64,000 nt of DNA from Betaproteobacteria bacterium (GCA_947458265.1 CANGYF010000008.1:100993-164992), one strand, 5' to 3'; numbered from the stretch's first letter, positions 25,994 through 36,203 are shown. Made by a program: numbers and translations. Notes: generated by a model from the sequence alone, not told the origin.

Positions 25994-27385
25994 ATGAGCG
26001 TCCAGCCAACCCAACCGGCGGCAGGTGAGACTGCCGCGCTGTCGGCCTTCCTTGCAGCCCTGCAGTACGAGCATGTCCCGGCGCCGGTGGTCGCGCGCTG
26101 CGAAGACCTGTTCCTCGACTGGTTCGCCTGCACGATCGCCGGACGCACCGCGCGCCCGGTCAAGCTGTTCGAGTCGTTCGCCGCCACGATGGGCCCAGCC
26201 GGATCAGGCAGCAAGGACGGCGCGCAGGTACTGACGAACCGCACCTTCTCCTCGCCGTTGTTCGCCGCGATGGTGAACGCCGCAGCCTCGCACGTGGTCG
26301 AGCAGGACGACCTGCACAACAGCTCGGTGCTGCACCCGGCCACCGTCGTGTTCCCGGCGGCACTGGCCACGGCCCAGGCGATCGGCGCCTCCGGCCGCGA
26401 TTTCATCGCCGCCTGCGTCGCCGGCTACGAATGTGGAATCCGCGTGGGCGAGTTCCTCGGCCGTTCCCACTACCGCGTGTTCCACACCACCGGCACCGCA
26501 GGTACGCTCGCGGCCGCTGCCGCGGTCGGCCACCTGCTCAAGCTCGACGCCGATCGCATGCAGCATGCGCTCGGCTCGGCCGGCACCCAGGCCGCAGGCC
26601 TGTGGGAGTTCCTGCGCGATGCCGCCGATTCGAAGCAGCTGCACACCGCCAAGGCAGCGGCCAACGGACTGACCGCCGCCTGGCTCGCGCGCGATGGCTT
26701 CACCGGTGCGCGCCGCATCCTCGAAGGCCCGACCGGCATGGCGGCCGGCATGTCCACCGACGCCGATCCGGCCTGCCTGGTCGACCGGCTCGGCGAACGC
26801 TGGGCGCTGGCGGAAACCTCGTTCAAGTTCCATGCCTCGTGCCGCCATACCCATCCGGCCGCCGATGCACTTCTCGACCTGATGCAGGCGCGCGGGCTCG
26901 CCGCCGATGACATCGCCTCGGTGCGCTGCCATGTGCACCAGGGCGCCATCGACGTGCTCGGGCCGGTGACCGATCCGCGCTCGATCCACCAGTCCAAGTT
27001 CTCGATGGGCTTCGTGCTGGCGCAGATCGCCCTGCAGGGGCGAGCCGGGCTGGGCGAGTTCACTGATCCTGCCCTGCGCGATGCCCGGGTACGATCGTTC
27101 CTCGAGCGGGTGACGATGGTGCTCGACCCGGAAGTCGACGCGGCCTATCCGAAGCGCTGGCTCGGTCGCGTCCAGGTGGAGACCACCGACGGACGGCATT
27201 TCGAGCAGCGGGTCGACACGCCTAAGGGCGACCCGGGCAATACCCTGTCCCGGCCCGAACTCGAGGACAAGGCGCTGCGCCTGGCGGCCTACGCCGACGG
27301 AGCCTCGCCCGACGAGATGCGCACGGTGATCGCACGCTGCTGGCGCCTGCACGACGAAGCGGGCGTGCGCGACTGGCTGGCCTGA
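25994..27385 (+). CDS. MmgE/PrpD family protein
   Basis: Encodes 463 residues; GGAGG at 25981-25985 fixes the ATG at 25994. Landmarks are CEDLFLDWFACTIAGRTARP, the active-site segment ASHVVEQDDLHNSSVLHP, TTGTAGTLAAAAAVGHLL and FKFHASCRHTHPAADALLDL. It differs from the three copies in the left island at the active-site segment (EQDDLHNS), so it is probably a distinct paralogue. It sits between the CoA-transferase and a TTT receptor, and D(-)-tartrate dehydratase follows. Confidence 0.87.
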   Translation: MSVQPTQPAAGETAALSAFLAALQYEHVPAPVVARCEDLFLDWFACTIAGRTARPVKLFESFAATMGPAGSGSKDGAQVLTNRTFSSPLFAAMVNAAASHVVEQDDLHNSSVLHPATVVFPAALATAQAIGASGRDFIAACVAGYECGIRVGEFLGRSHYRVFHTTGTAGTLAAAAAVGHLLKLDADRMQHALGSAGTQAAGLWEFLRDAADSKQLHTAKAAANGLTAAWLARDGFTGARRILEGPTGMAAGMSTDADPACLVDRLGERWALAETSFKFHASCRHTHPAADALLDLMQARGLAADDIASVRCHVHQGAIDVLGPVTDPRSIHQSKFSMGFVLAQIALQGRAGLGEFTDPALRDARVRSFLERVTMVLDPEVDAAYPKRWLGRVQVETTDGRHFEQRVDTPKGDPGNTLSRPELEDKALRLAAYADGASPDEMRTVIARCWRLHDEAGVRDWLA

Positions 27386-27420
27386 CCGTTCCGCCCGTAT
27401 CCCCGAAGAGGAGTACCCCT

Positions 27421-28473
27421 ATGGACAACATGGCGGCGAAGGCCGTTGCAGCAACCCGCGCGACCGTGCCGGCTCACGCCCACGCTGGTCGCGCACTCGC
27501 CTGCGCGCTGGCAGCAGCAGGCACCGTGGCTGCGGCGACGCTCGTGCTGGTCTCGCCTGCAGCCCTGGCCCAGCAGGCCTGGCCGGTGAAGCCGGTGCGC
27601 ATGCTGATCCCCTGGCCGCCCGGCGGGTCGAACGACGTCGCCGGCAGGATCGTGGCTCCCCGCATGGCGGAAGCACTCGGGCAGCCGGTGACCATCGAGA
27701 ACCGCGGCGGCGCCGCAGGCACCGTCGGTGCCGATGTGGTCGCCCGCGCCGAGCCCGACGGCTACACGCTGATGCTGCACTCGGTGACCCACCTGTCGAA
27801 CGCGGCGCTCTATCCGAAGCTGTCCTATGACACGGTGAAGGACTTCACGCCGATCGGCATGGTGTCCACGCAGCCCACGCTGCTGGTGGTCCATCCGTCG
27901 TTCCCCGTGCGGTCGGTGAAGGACCTGATCGCGCTCGCGCGCGCCAAGCCGAAACAGGTGCTCTACGGGTCCGCCGGCAACGGCAGCGCACCGCACCTGT
28001 CGATGACCCTGTTCTCTTCGATGGCCAAGGTCGAACTCGAGCATGTGCCGTACAAGGGCGGCGGGCCGGCGCTCGCCGGGCTGCTCGGCGGCGAAGTGCC
28101 GCTGATGCTGGCGACGGTGCCGTCGGTGATGGGCCAGGTGAAGGCCGGCAAGCTGCGCGCGGTGGCGACCACCTCCGGGCGCCGCCTGCCGATGCTGCCG
28201 GACATCCCGACCGTATCCGAGTCCGGACTGCCGGGCTACGAGATGAGTCCATGGATGGGCATGTGGGGCCCGGCGCGGCTGCCACGACCGATCGTCGAAC
28301 AGGCGAATCGCGCGCTGGCAAAGGTACTCACGATGCCCGATGTTCGCGACCAGTTCCTGCAGCAGGGCCTGGAGCCGATGGCCATGTCCGTCGATGAGTT
28401 CGCAGCGCTGATTCCGCGCGAGATCGAACGCTATGCCCGCCTGATCAAGCTGTCGGGCGCCCGCGTCGAGTAA
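27421..28473 (+). CDS. TTT/Bug substrate-binding protein
   Basis: Encodes 350 residues; GAAGAGGAG is just upstream of the ATG at 27421 (a second in-frame ATG at 27430 is possible). The signal peptide is long (about 50 residues, ending AALAQQA). Motifs are VRMLIPWPPGGSNDVAGR, ENRGGAAGTVGADVVA, EPDGYTLMLH, HVPYKGGGPALAGLLGG and PDIPTVSESGLPG. It is followed 18 bases later by tarD, so tartrate or a similar hydroxy acid is a reasonable ligand guess. Confidence 0.87.
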   Translation: MDNMAAKAVAATRATVPAHAHAGRALACALAAAGTVAAATLVLVSPAALAQQAWPVKPVRMLIPWPPGGSNDVAGRIVAPRMAEALGQPVTIENRGGAAGTVGADVVARAEPDGYTLMLHSVTHLSNAALYPKLSYDTVKDFTPIGMVSTQPTLLVVHPSFPVRSVKDLIALARAKPKQVLYGSAGNGSAPHLSMTLFSSMAKVELEHVPYKGGGPALAGLLGGEVPLMLATVPSVMGQVKAGKLRAVATTSGRRLPMLPDIPTVSESGLPGYEMSPWMGMWGPARLPRPIVEQANRALAKVLTMPDVRDQFLQQGLEPMAMSVDEFAALIPREIERYARLIKLSGARVE

Positions 28474-28491
28474 TCCCTCCCGAAGCACGCC

Positions 28492-29670
28492 ATGCCGAAG
28501 ATCGTAGCCATCCACCAGGGCACCGCGCCGATCGCCTCGGCGATCCGCAACGCATACATCGACTTCACGAAGATGGATGCGAGCATCGTCGCGGTGGTCA
28601 CCGACGTCGTGCGCGACGGCCGGCCGGTGGTCGGCTATGGCTTCAACTCCAACGGGCGCTACTCGCAGCAGGGCCTGCTGCGGGAGCGCTTCATCCCGCG
28701 CCTGCTGTCCGCAGATCCCGCTTCGCTGCTCGACGAGTCCGGCGACAACATCGATCCACACAGGGCCTGGGCATGCATGTTCGCCAACGAGAAGCCCGGT
28801 GGCCATGGCGAACGGTCGGTGGCCATGGGAGTGCTCGACATGGCGCTGTGGGACGCCGTGGCGAAGATCGAGCGCAAGCCGCTCTGGCGCCTGCTTGCCG
28901 ACCGCTATCGCAACGGCGAGGCCGATGCGCGCGTGTTCGTGTACGCAGCCGGCGGCTACTACCATCCAGGCAAGGACCTCGGTGCGCTGCAGGACGAGAT
29001 GCGCGGCTACCTCGACCTGGGCTACACCGTGGTCAAGATGAAGATCGGCGACGATCTCGACGAGGACCTGCGCCGCATCGACGCAGTGCTGGAGGTCGTC
29101 GGCAGCGGCGACCGGCTGGCGGTCGATGCCAACGGTCGCTTCGACCTGCCGACCGCGGTCGCCTACGCAAAGGCGCTCGCGCCCTACGGACTGTTCTGGT
29201 ACGAGGAGGCCGGGGATCCGCTCGACTACGCGCTGCAGGCGGCGCTGGCGGAGCACTATCCGCATCCGATGGCTACCGGGGAAAACCTGTTCTCGATGCA
29301 GGACGCCCGCAACCTGGTGCGCTACGCGGGCATGCGTGCGGACCGGGACTGGCTGCAGTTCGACTGCGCGCTGTCGTACGGGCTGGTGGAATACCTGCGC
29401 ACGCTGGCCATGCTGCGCGAGCATGGCTGGTCGCCGCGCCGCTGCATCCCGCATGGCGGCCACCAGATGTCGCTGAACATCGCGGCAGGCCTCGGCCTGG
29501 GCGGCAACGAGTCCTATCCCGGCGTGTTCCAGCCGTTCGGCGGCTTTGCCGACGGCATCCCGGTCGAGGACGGGCACGTCCGGTTGCCGCAGGAACCCGG
29601 GGTCGGCTTCGAGGCGAAGTCGAAGCTGTTCGCAGTGCTCTCGGCCCTCGTCGGTCCCGGCGCACGATGA
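28492..29670 (+). CDS. tarD: D(-)-tartrate dehydratase (enolase superfamily)
   Basis: Encodes 392 residues. Enolase-superfamily catalytic elements are in order: VVKMKIGDD (Lys base near 182), LAVDANGRFD (metal Asp), FWYEEAGDPLDYA (metal Glu), ATGENLFS (metal Glu) and CIPHGGHQMSLN (His). From memory the whole chain, including NAYIDFTKM, GYGFNSNGRY and GFEAKSKL, runs very close to the characterised Bradyrhizobium TarD, which turns D-tartrate into oxaloacetate. I therefore give the symbol. Its stop overlaps the next gene by 4 bases. Confidence 0.85.
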   Translation: MPKIVAIHQGTAPIASAIRNAYIDFTKMDASIVAVVTDVVRDGRPVVGYGFNSNGRYSQQGLLRERFIPRLLSADPASLLDESGDNIDPHRAWACMFANEKPGGHGERSVAMGVLDMALWDAVAKIERKPLWRLLADRYRNGEADARVFVYAAGGYYHPGKDLGALQDEMRGYLDLGYTVVKMKIGDDLDEDLRRIDAVLEVVGSGDRLAVDANGRFDLPTAVAYAKALAPYGLFWYEEAGDPLDYALQAALAEHYPHPMATGENLFSMQDARNLVRYAGMRADRDWLQFDCALSYGLVEYLRTLAMLREHGWSPRRCIPHGGHQMSLNIAAGLGLGGNESYPGVFQPFGGFADGIPVEDGHVRLPQEPGVGFEAKSKLFAVLSALVGPGAR

Positions 29671-30044
29671 AGTTCCACCTCGCCGACACGACAGGGCTCA
29701 ATACCATCACCGGCCATGGCATGGACCATGTCCTCGTCAACGGCACCCGGCATGCCCGGCCGCTGCTGGTCGGCCCGGACGTCGGGCCACTGGCCTGGGC
29801 AGCACCCGACTTCGCGTCGCTTCAGGCCTCGCACTTCGAGGCCCTGCTCGAGCATTCGCCCGAGCTGGTGCTGCTCGGCACCGGCCGCCGCCTGCGCTTC
29901 CCGCCACCGGCGCTGACCCGCTGCCTGGCCGACGCTCGTGTCGGCATCGAAGTGATGGATACACCGGCGGCCTGCCGCACCTACAACATCCTGGGTGGCG
30001 AGGGTCGGCGCGTGCTGGCCGCGCTGCTGTTCGATCCCGCCTGA
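29667..30044 (+). CDS. Mth938-like domain protein (DUF498 family)
   Basis: Encodes 125 residues. The sequence LVLLGTGRRLRFPPPAL, IEVMDTPAACRTYNILGGEG and the overall length match the Mth938/NDUFAF3 fold, whose bacterial members have no settled function (the mitochondrial relative assists complex I assembly). The ATG overlaps the tarD stop (ATGA), so it is coupled to tartrate dehydratase, an unusual partner for this family. Its stop codon lies in the strong hairpin at 30036-30066. Confidence 0.8.
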   Translation: MKFHLADTTGLNTITGHGMDHVLVNGTRHARPLLVGPDVGPLAWAAPDFASLQASHFEALLEHSPELVLLGTGRRLRFPPPALTRCLADARVGIEVMDTPAACRTYNILGGEGRRVLAALLFDPA

Positions 30045-30066
30045 CGCGGTGGCCGCGTCAGGCGGG
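30036..30066. terminator. 14-bp perfect hairpin over two convergent stop codons
   Basis: The stem at 30036-30049 pairs with 30053-30066, 14 of 14 bases, with a TGG loop. The TGA of the Mth938-like gene (30042-30044) and the complement of the stop of the deacetylase gene (30058-30060) both lie in the stem. There is no T-tract, so it may act by RNA structure or by blocking opposing transcription. Confidence 0.55.
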
Positions 30067-30993
30067 GCTCAGCCCCGCCAACCGCCGCACATGGACCATG
30101 ACACTGCGCGAGAGCGCCGGCAGGCTGTAGCCGCCTTCCAGCACGGAGACGATGCGCCCGGCGCACAGCCGTCCCGCTGCTTCCATCAGGCGGGCGGTGA
30201 CCCAGTCATAGTCGTCCTCGAGCAGCGCCAGCGAGGCCAGCTGGTCGTCGCGGTGGGCATCGAAGCCGGCCGAGATGAAGATCATGTCGGGGGCGAACCG
30301 ATCGAGCGCAGGGATCCATTCCCGCTCCACCGCCGAGCGAAACGCACGCCCGTCCGCCCCCGCAGGCAAGGGCACGTTGACCATGCGCTCCGATCGTCCG
30401 TCGACACCGCTGTACGGATAGAGTGGATGCTGGAAGGTCGACACCATCATCACCCGCGGATCGTCGCGGAAGATATCCTCGGTGCCGTTGCCGTGGTGGA
30501 CATCGAAATCGACGACTGCGACACGCTCGAAACCATGGACCTCCAGCGCATGAAGCGCGCCGATCGCCACGTTGTTGAACAGGCAGAAGCCCATCGCACG
30601 CGCATGCTCTGCATGGTGTCCGGGCGGACGGACTGCGCAGAACGCATTGTCCACCTCGCCGCTGGCGACCAGGTCGGTGGCGCGCACCGCCGCGCCGGCA
30701 GCGTGCCGGATCGCCTCGAGCGTATGCGGGTTCATCGAGGTATCGGGATCGATCTGGCGCAGCCCGGTGGCCGGCGACGCGCGTTCCAGGGCATCGACCA
30801 TGCGCGCATCATGGGCGCGTTCGATCTGTTCCCGGGTGGCTGCCGGGGCGGTCTCGCGGCGCAGCGCCACGGACAATGCGGCGTCTCGCGCGAGCCGGTC
30901 CTCGATCGCCGTCAGTCGCTCGGGGCACTCGGGATGGTAATCGCCCATGTCGTGCAGCAGGCAGCTGGGATGGGTGAGCCAGGCGGTGGTCAT
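30058..30993 (-). CDS. Histone-deacetylase-family protein (class II HDAC-like / acetylpolyamine amidohydrolase)
   Basis: Encodes 311 residues of the zinc-dependent arginase/deacetylase fold. Motifs are DYHPECPERLTAIE near the N terminus, RPPGHHAEHARAMGFCLFNN (tandem active-site His), VVDFDVHHGNGTEDIF (metal Asp/His) and FISAGFDAHRDD (second metal Asp). All catalytic residues are present. Bacterial members remove acetyl groups from small molecules or proteins; the target is unknown. It is divergent from the MoxR gene. Confidence 0.9.
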   Translation of the reverse strand: MTTAWLTHPSCLLHDMGDYHPECPERLTAIEDRLARDAALSVALRRETAPAATREQIERAHDARMVDALERASPATGLRQIDPDTSMNPHTLEAIRHAAGAAVRATDLVASGEVDNAFCAVRPPGHHAEHARAMGFCLFNNVAIGALHALEVHGFERVAVVDFDVHHGNGTEDIFRDDPRVMMVSTFQHPLYPYSGVDGRSERMVNVPLPAGADGRAFRSAVEREWIPALDRFAPDMIFISAGFDAHRDDQLASLALLEDDYDWVTARLMEAAGRLCAGRIVSVLEGGYSLPALSRSVMVHVRRLAGLSPA

Positions 30994-31121
30994 TGGGGGT
31001 CACCAGCGTCGCGTGAGGCGGAAAGCGGTAGTCTACCGCGGCGCTGGACGAGCACCTCCATGCGACGATGGGAACGCGCAGCGATCAAGATGGCGCGCTT
31101 ACTGCCGTAAATGCCAATGCC

Positions 31122-32048
<927 letters not shown>

Positions 32049-32054
<6 letters not shown>

Positions 32055-32114
32055 CCGGCCCCTGACCAGCCCCTGACCAGCCCATCACCCGCCCCTGACA
32101 GGCCAATGACCGGC
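32049..32114. repeat. Six tandem 11-bp units after the MoxR gene
   Basis: Units start at 32049, 32060, 32071, 32082, 32093 and 32104. The consensus is CCCTGACCAGC; two units are identical, and the others differ at one to three positions, or four in the fourth unit (CCATCACCCGC). Because 11 is not a multiple of 3, the TGA in five units falls in all three frames, the first being the MoxR stop. Confidence 0.75.
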
Positions 32115-32146
32115 CCCGACGCCAGCCTGATCCGGAACCGGCACGC

Positions 32147-33133
32147 ATGAGCGCAACCAGGACGGCAACTCGCCGGGATGTACAGCCGCGGCGCCGACTG
32201 GCCGACTGGCTGTTCCATCGGCGCGGCCGCGAACCGGCCCCGGTACGACTGACCCAGCGGCGGATCTTCCTGCTGCCCACGCGCCAGGGCCTGTTCTTCG
32301 CACTGGTCCTGCTGGTGATGCTCGGTGGATCGATCAACTACGGCCTGAGCCTGGGCTTCGTGCTCACCTTCCTGCTCGCCTCGATGGCCGTGGTGTCGAT
32401 CGTGCACGCCTTCCGCAACCTCGCCGGGCTGGAGGTTTCGGTCGCACCGGCCGGCCGCGCATTCGCCGGCGGCACCGTCCGCTTCGATGCGACTTTCGTC
32501 AACCCGCGCCGTCTGGCCCGCTACAGCGTGGCGATCGCGCATCCGGACGGCGAAGCGCAATCCACCGACTGCCCCGCCTTTGGTACCGGCCAGTGCATGC
32601 TGCGCATCGCGGCGCCCGCCCGCGGGCGGCTGTACCCCGGCCGGCTGGTGGTATTCACCCGCCATCCACTGGGCCTGTTCTACGCATGGTCGTATGTCGA
32701 GCCCGACCGCTTTGCGATCGTCTATCCTGCGCCCGAGGCCGTTGCAGCCCCACTGCCGGCCGGTACCACCGGTGACGGACGAAGCAACAGCGCGCAGGAC
32801 GGGCAGGACGACTTCGCGGGCCTGCGGCCCTGGCATCCGGGCGATTCTCCACAGCGCATCGCCTGGAAGGCGGTCGCGCGCGGCCAGGGCCTGCTGGCCA
32901 AGCAGTTCGTCGCCGAAGCCGGTTCGATCGCCTGGTTCGCCTGGGAAGACACGCCGGCATCGCTGGGCGACGAAGGCAGGCTGTCGCGGCTGGCGCGCTG
33001 GGTGGTCGAGGCCGACGCCACCGGCATCGCCTTCGGGCTGCGCCTGCCGGGGCAGGTCCTGCCACCCGCGGCTGGTGAAGCGCAGCGCGAGGCAGCCCTG
33101 GAGGCGCTGGCCCTGTACGGGATCGACCGGTGA
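32147..33133 (+). CDS. DUF58 domain protein
   Basis: Encodes 328 residues. Two hydrophobic helices near 45-65 and 70-90 are followed by a soluble domain with the DUF58 signature: DDFAGLRPWHPGDSPQRIAW and KAVARGQGLLAKQF (about 225-255). Proteins of this kind are encoded beside MoxR ATPases and transglutaminases; they are thought to be membrane-associated partners whose state MoxR changes. The stop overlaps the start of the next gene. Confidence 0.87.
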   Translation: MSATRTATRRDVQPRRRLADWLFHRRGREPAPVRLTQRRIFLLPTRQGLFFALVLLVMLGGSINYGLSLGFVLTFLLASMAVVSIVHAFRNLAGLEVSVAPAGRAFAGGTVRFDATFVNPRRLARYSVAIAHPDGEAQSTDCPAFGTGQCMLRIAAPARGRLYPGRLVVFTRHPLGLFYAWSYVEPDRFAIVYPAPEAVAAPLPAGTTGDGRSNSAQDGQDDFAGLRPWHPGDSPQRIAWKAVARGQGLLAKQFVAEAGSIAWFAWEDTPASLGDEGRLSRLARWVVEADATGIAFGLRLPGQVLPPAAGEAQREAALEALALYGIDR

Positions 33134-35289
33134 GTACCATGGCCGCCCTCGCCGCGCGTCCGTGGCTGCGCGAAGCCCTGTGGGGCCTGCTGATCGTCCC
33201 GCTGTTGGCCGCGCCGCTGTTCGCCGGCGCGCCACGCGCGCTGCTGGTGGCCGGCAGTGCCCTGGCATTCTGGCGTGCCTTCGCGATCAGTCGCCGGTCG
33301 CTGCGGGCGCGCCAGCACGATGCAGTGCTGCCGCTGTCGCTCCACAGCGGCTGGATGCTGCTGGCCTCGCTCGCCGTGGTGCTGGTACCCCATTCCACGC
33401 GGCTGCCTGCATGGCTGACGCTGCTGGTGGTGCTGTTCATCGGCTGGCGCATCGCGGTGATGCGACGCCGCCTGCAACCGCCACCGCGCGCGCTGCTGGT
33501 GGCCATGGTGAGCGCAGCCAGCGGCGGCGTGTTCCTGCAGTACGGGACGCTGTTCGGACGTGAGCCGGGCGTCGCACTGCTGGCCATCATGATCGCGCTC
33601 AAGCTGCTCGAGCTCAAGTCGCGCCGCGATGCCATCGTGCTGGTGTTCCTCGCCTATTTCCTGGTCATCACCAATTTTCTGTATTCGCAGACGCTGCCCA
33701 CCGCCCTGCTGATGCTGCTGGCGGTCTGGCTCGTCACCTCGACGATGATCGGCTTCCACCAGCGCCAGCCCGCGTTCCGGCAGACGGCATCGCTCGCCGG
33801 GCAACTCCTGGTCCAGGCGATACCGCTGATGGTGGTCCTGTTCCTGTTCTTCCCGCGGCTGCCTGGTCCCCTGTGGGGACTGCCGCGCGACGGAGGTCAG
33901 AACGTGACCGGCCTGTCCGACTCGATGAGCCCGGGCAGTTTCGGCCAGCTGTCTGCCTCGGCCGATGTCGCCTTCCGGGTCGAGTTTTCCGGGCCCGTGC
34001 CACGCACCGCAGAACTGTACTGGCGCGGCCCGGTATTCTGGACGTTCGACGGACGCCTCTGGACCGTGGGCAGTAGTGCATCGCCCGGGCCCACCGTGGC
34101 GCCGCTCGTGCGTCCGATCTCCGAGCCGGTGGCCTATACCGTCACCCTCGAGCCCCACTTCGAGCGCTGGCTGCTGGCACTGGACATGCCGACCGCGGTG
34201 CCGCCGGAGGCGCGCGCAGGGGTCGACTTCGTGCTGCTTGCGAACGCCCCGGTGCGCACCCGGGTGCGCTACGAGGGCCGGGCTGCACTCGACTACCGCG
34301 TCAACGAGAACGAGACCGAAGCGAACCTGCGCCGGGCCCTGCAACTGCCGGCAGGACTGAATCCGCGCAGCGTGGCGCTGGCGGCGGAGCTGCGTGCTTC
34401 CGGGCTCGAACCAGAGCAGATCGTCGATCGGGTTCTTTCACGTTTCCGCGACGAACCCTTCTTCTACACGACGAATCCACCCCCGCTCGCCTCGGAGCAC
34501 ACGGTCGACCAGTTCCTGTTCGAGACGCGGCGTGGCTTCTGCGAACACTACGCGTCGGCCTTCACCGTCCTGATGCGAGCCGCCGGGCTGCCTGCCCGTG
34601 TGGTCACCGGCTACCAGGGCGGCGTGGTCAATCCGGTGGGCAACTACCTCGTGGTACGCCAGGCCGAGGCGCATGCCTGGAGCGAGGTGTGGCTGGCCGG
34701 ACGCGGCTGGGTACGCATCGATCCCACCGCGGCCGTGTCCCCGCTGAGGGTCGAGTCCGGGATCGCGGCGTCGATCTCGATCGACGATCCGTTGCCGATG
34801 CTGGTGCGCGGATCGCTGCCGATGCTGTCCCGGGCCGGCTTCGCGGTCGACGCGGTGGCCAATGCCTGGAACCAGTGGGTACTGTCCTACAACACGCAAC
34901 GCCAGCAGCAGTTCCTGCGCAACCTCGGGCTCGACTCGACCGACTGGAAGTCGCTGTCGGTACTGCTGCTCGCTGGCGCCGCCGCGGCGACCCTGCTCGG
35001 CGCCCTGCTCGCGCTGCGTGGCCTGCTGCCGGGGCGGCGCGACCCGGCAGTCCTCGCCTGGGAGCGACTGTGCCGCAAGCTGGCCCGGGCAGGTCTGGAG
35101 CGTTCGCCGTCGGAGGGGCCGCACGCCTTCGCATCCCGGGTGGCAGCGGCCCGCCCCGATCTCGCGCCGGCCGTGCTCGCGATCGCCGATGCCTACGTGC
35201 AGATCCGCTATCGGCCCGCAGACCCGGGGCGGCCCGCCGCCGCGCTGGCAGACGAACTGCGACGCAGGATCCGCCGGCTAAAGACCTGA
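33130..35289 (+). CDS. Transglutaminase-like membrane protein (TgpA family)
   Basis: Encodes 719 residues from a GTG overlapping the DUF58 stop (an ATG at 33139 is possible). About six N-terminal membrane segments (to about 240) are followed by a large periplasmic transglutaminase-core domain with the full triad: Cys in RRGFCEHYASAF, His in AEAHAWSEVW and Asp in GWVRIDPTAA. One further membrane helix near 610-640 precedes a short C-terminal cytoplasmic DUF4129-like end. The architecture matches Pseudomonas TgpA, a viability-linked periplasmic protein. It is the third gene of the MoxR trio. Confidence 0.88.
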   Translation: MSTMAALAARPWLREALWGLLIVPLLAAPLFAGAPRALLVAGSALAFWRAFAISRRSLRARQHDAVLPLSLHSGWMLLASLAVVLVPHSTRLPAWLTLLVVLFIGWRIAVMRRRLQPPPRALLVAMVSAASGGVFLQYGTLFGREPGVALLAIMIALKLLELKSRRDAIVLVFLAYFLVITNFLYSQTLPTALLMLLAVWLVTSTMIGFHQRQPAFRQTASLAGQLLVQAIPLMVVLFLFFPRLPGPLWGLPRDGGQNVTGLSDSMSPGSFGQLSASADVAFRVEFSGPVPRTAELYWRGPVFWTFDGRLWTVGSSASPGPTVAPLVRPISEPVAYTVTLEPHFERWLLALDMPTAVPPEARAGVDFVLLANAPVRTRVRYEGRAALDYRVNENETEANLRRALQLPAGLNPRSVALAAELRASGLEPEQIVDRVLSRFRDEPFFYTTNPPPLASEHTVDQFLFETRRGFCEHYASAFTVLMRAAGLPARVVTGYQGGVVNPVGNYLVVRQAEAHAWSEVWLAGRGWVRIDPTAAVSPLRVESGIAASISIDDPLPMLVRGSLPMLSRAGFAVDAVANAWNQWVLSYNTQRQQQFLRNLGLDSTDWKSLSVLLLAGAAAATLLGALLALRGLLPGRRDPAVLAWERLCRKLARAGLERSPSEGPHAFASRVAAARPDLAPAVLAIADAYVQIRYRPADPGRPAAALADELRRRIRRLKT

Positions 35290-35341
35290 GGCGGCACGCC
35301 GTTAAGGTTTGGCCGGACTCCGCCCTACAGCATTGCCCTCG

Positions 35342-36166
35342 ATGAGCGACAACCCAGTTCCCTCCAGTACAGACCCCTCCCGCCAGCCTGCGGACGGAAG
35401 GGACGAACCCGCCGATGCGGTTGATACGCTCCGCGATGCCGAGGCGACCCAGGCGCCCGACATGGCACCCACCGCGGACGCTTTCGAATCGACGGCCGCG
35501 TTCGATACTGCGGAACACGAGCACGGCCAGGCCGGTGCCACCGATGCTGACGACGACCCGGACAAAGGTGCGGCGCCTGCAGCTGGCGCCGGATGGCGGT
35601 CGCGCCTGCCCGGACAACCGCGTCAGTGGGCCATCGCAGGCATGGTGTGCGGCGGCGTGCTGCTCGGCGGATTGGCCAGCGGTGGCATTGCCTGGAAGAT
35701 GATCAGCAGCCGGGATGCCGAGGTCGCCGCCCGCAACGCCCGGCTGGATGTGCAGTCGAGCCGTCTCGCCGAACAGCAGCAGAAGATCGACGTGCTGACC
35801 CGCGCGATCAGTGAGCGTCCGTTGCCGGAGGACGCTGCCGCTGCAAGTGTGTCTGCACCGGCAGCCCCGCCAGCCCCGCCTGTCGCCCTTGCCCCGCCAG
35901 CCCCGCCTGTCGCCCCTGCGCCGCCAGCGCCGCCTGCCGCCCCAGCGCCAGTGGCCTTGGTGCCAGCAGTGGCGCCAGCCGCTGCACGCGTCGAACCGCC
36001 GCAGCGCCAGGAGCCGCAGCCGACCGGCCCGGCAGGCATCGCACCCAGCGTCGCAGGCAGTGGCATCTGCGACGTGCCGAGCGGCAGCGACAGCGCAGCC
36101 CGGATGCGCAAGTGCATCGAATGGTTCGCCGGGCGGGACAAGGGCGGCGCGCGCCCGTCGCCCTGA
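35342..36166 (+). CDS. Single-pass membrane protein with coiled coil and Pro/Ala linker
   Basis: Encodes 274 residues; not recognised as a known family. The ATG at 35342 is preferred to one 33 bases earlier. An acidic, Asp/Ala/Thr-rich cytoplasmic part (1-85) leads to one membrane helix (about 98-120, MVCGGVLLGGLASGGIAW), a short coiled coil (SSRLAEQQQKIDVLTRAI) and a Pro/Ala-rich spacer. The last 35 residues have two cysteines in GICDVPSG and RMRKCIEWF. The layout (anchor, spacer, small C-terminal domain) resembles proteins reaching across the periplasm, but function is unknown. Confidence 0.65.
   Translation: MSDNPVPSSTDPSRQPADGRDEPADAVDTLRDAEATQAPDMAPTADAFESTAAFDTAEHEHGQAGATDADDDPDKGAAPAAGAGWRSRLPGQPRQWAIAGMVCGGVLLGGLASGGIAWKMISSRDAEVAARNARLDVQSSRLAEQQQKIDVLTRAISERPLPEDAAAASVSAPAAPPAPPVALAPPAPPVAPAPPAPPAAPAPVALVPAVAPAAARVEPPQRQEPQPTGPAGIAPSVAGSGICDVPSGSDSAARMRKCIEWFAGRDKGGARPSP
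35864..35944 (+). repeat. Three 27-bp in-frame tandem repeats
   Basis: Units at 35864, 35891 and 35918 encode APPAPPVAL, APPAPPVAP and APPAPPAAP. The first two differ at one base, the third at six. This is the flexible linker of the membrane protein and a likely site of length variation. Confidence 0.8.
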
Positions 36167-36203
36167 ACGGATCCGCCCGGGCGCTACCCGGCACGCCAGC
36201 GCT

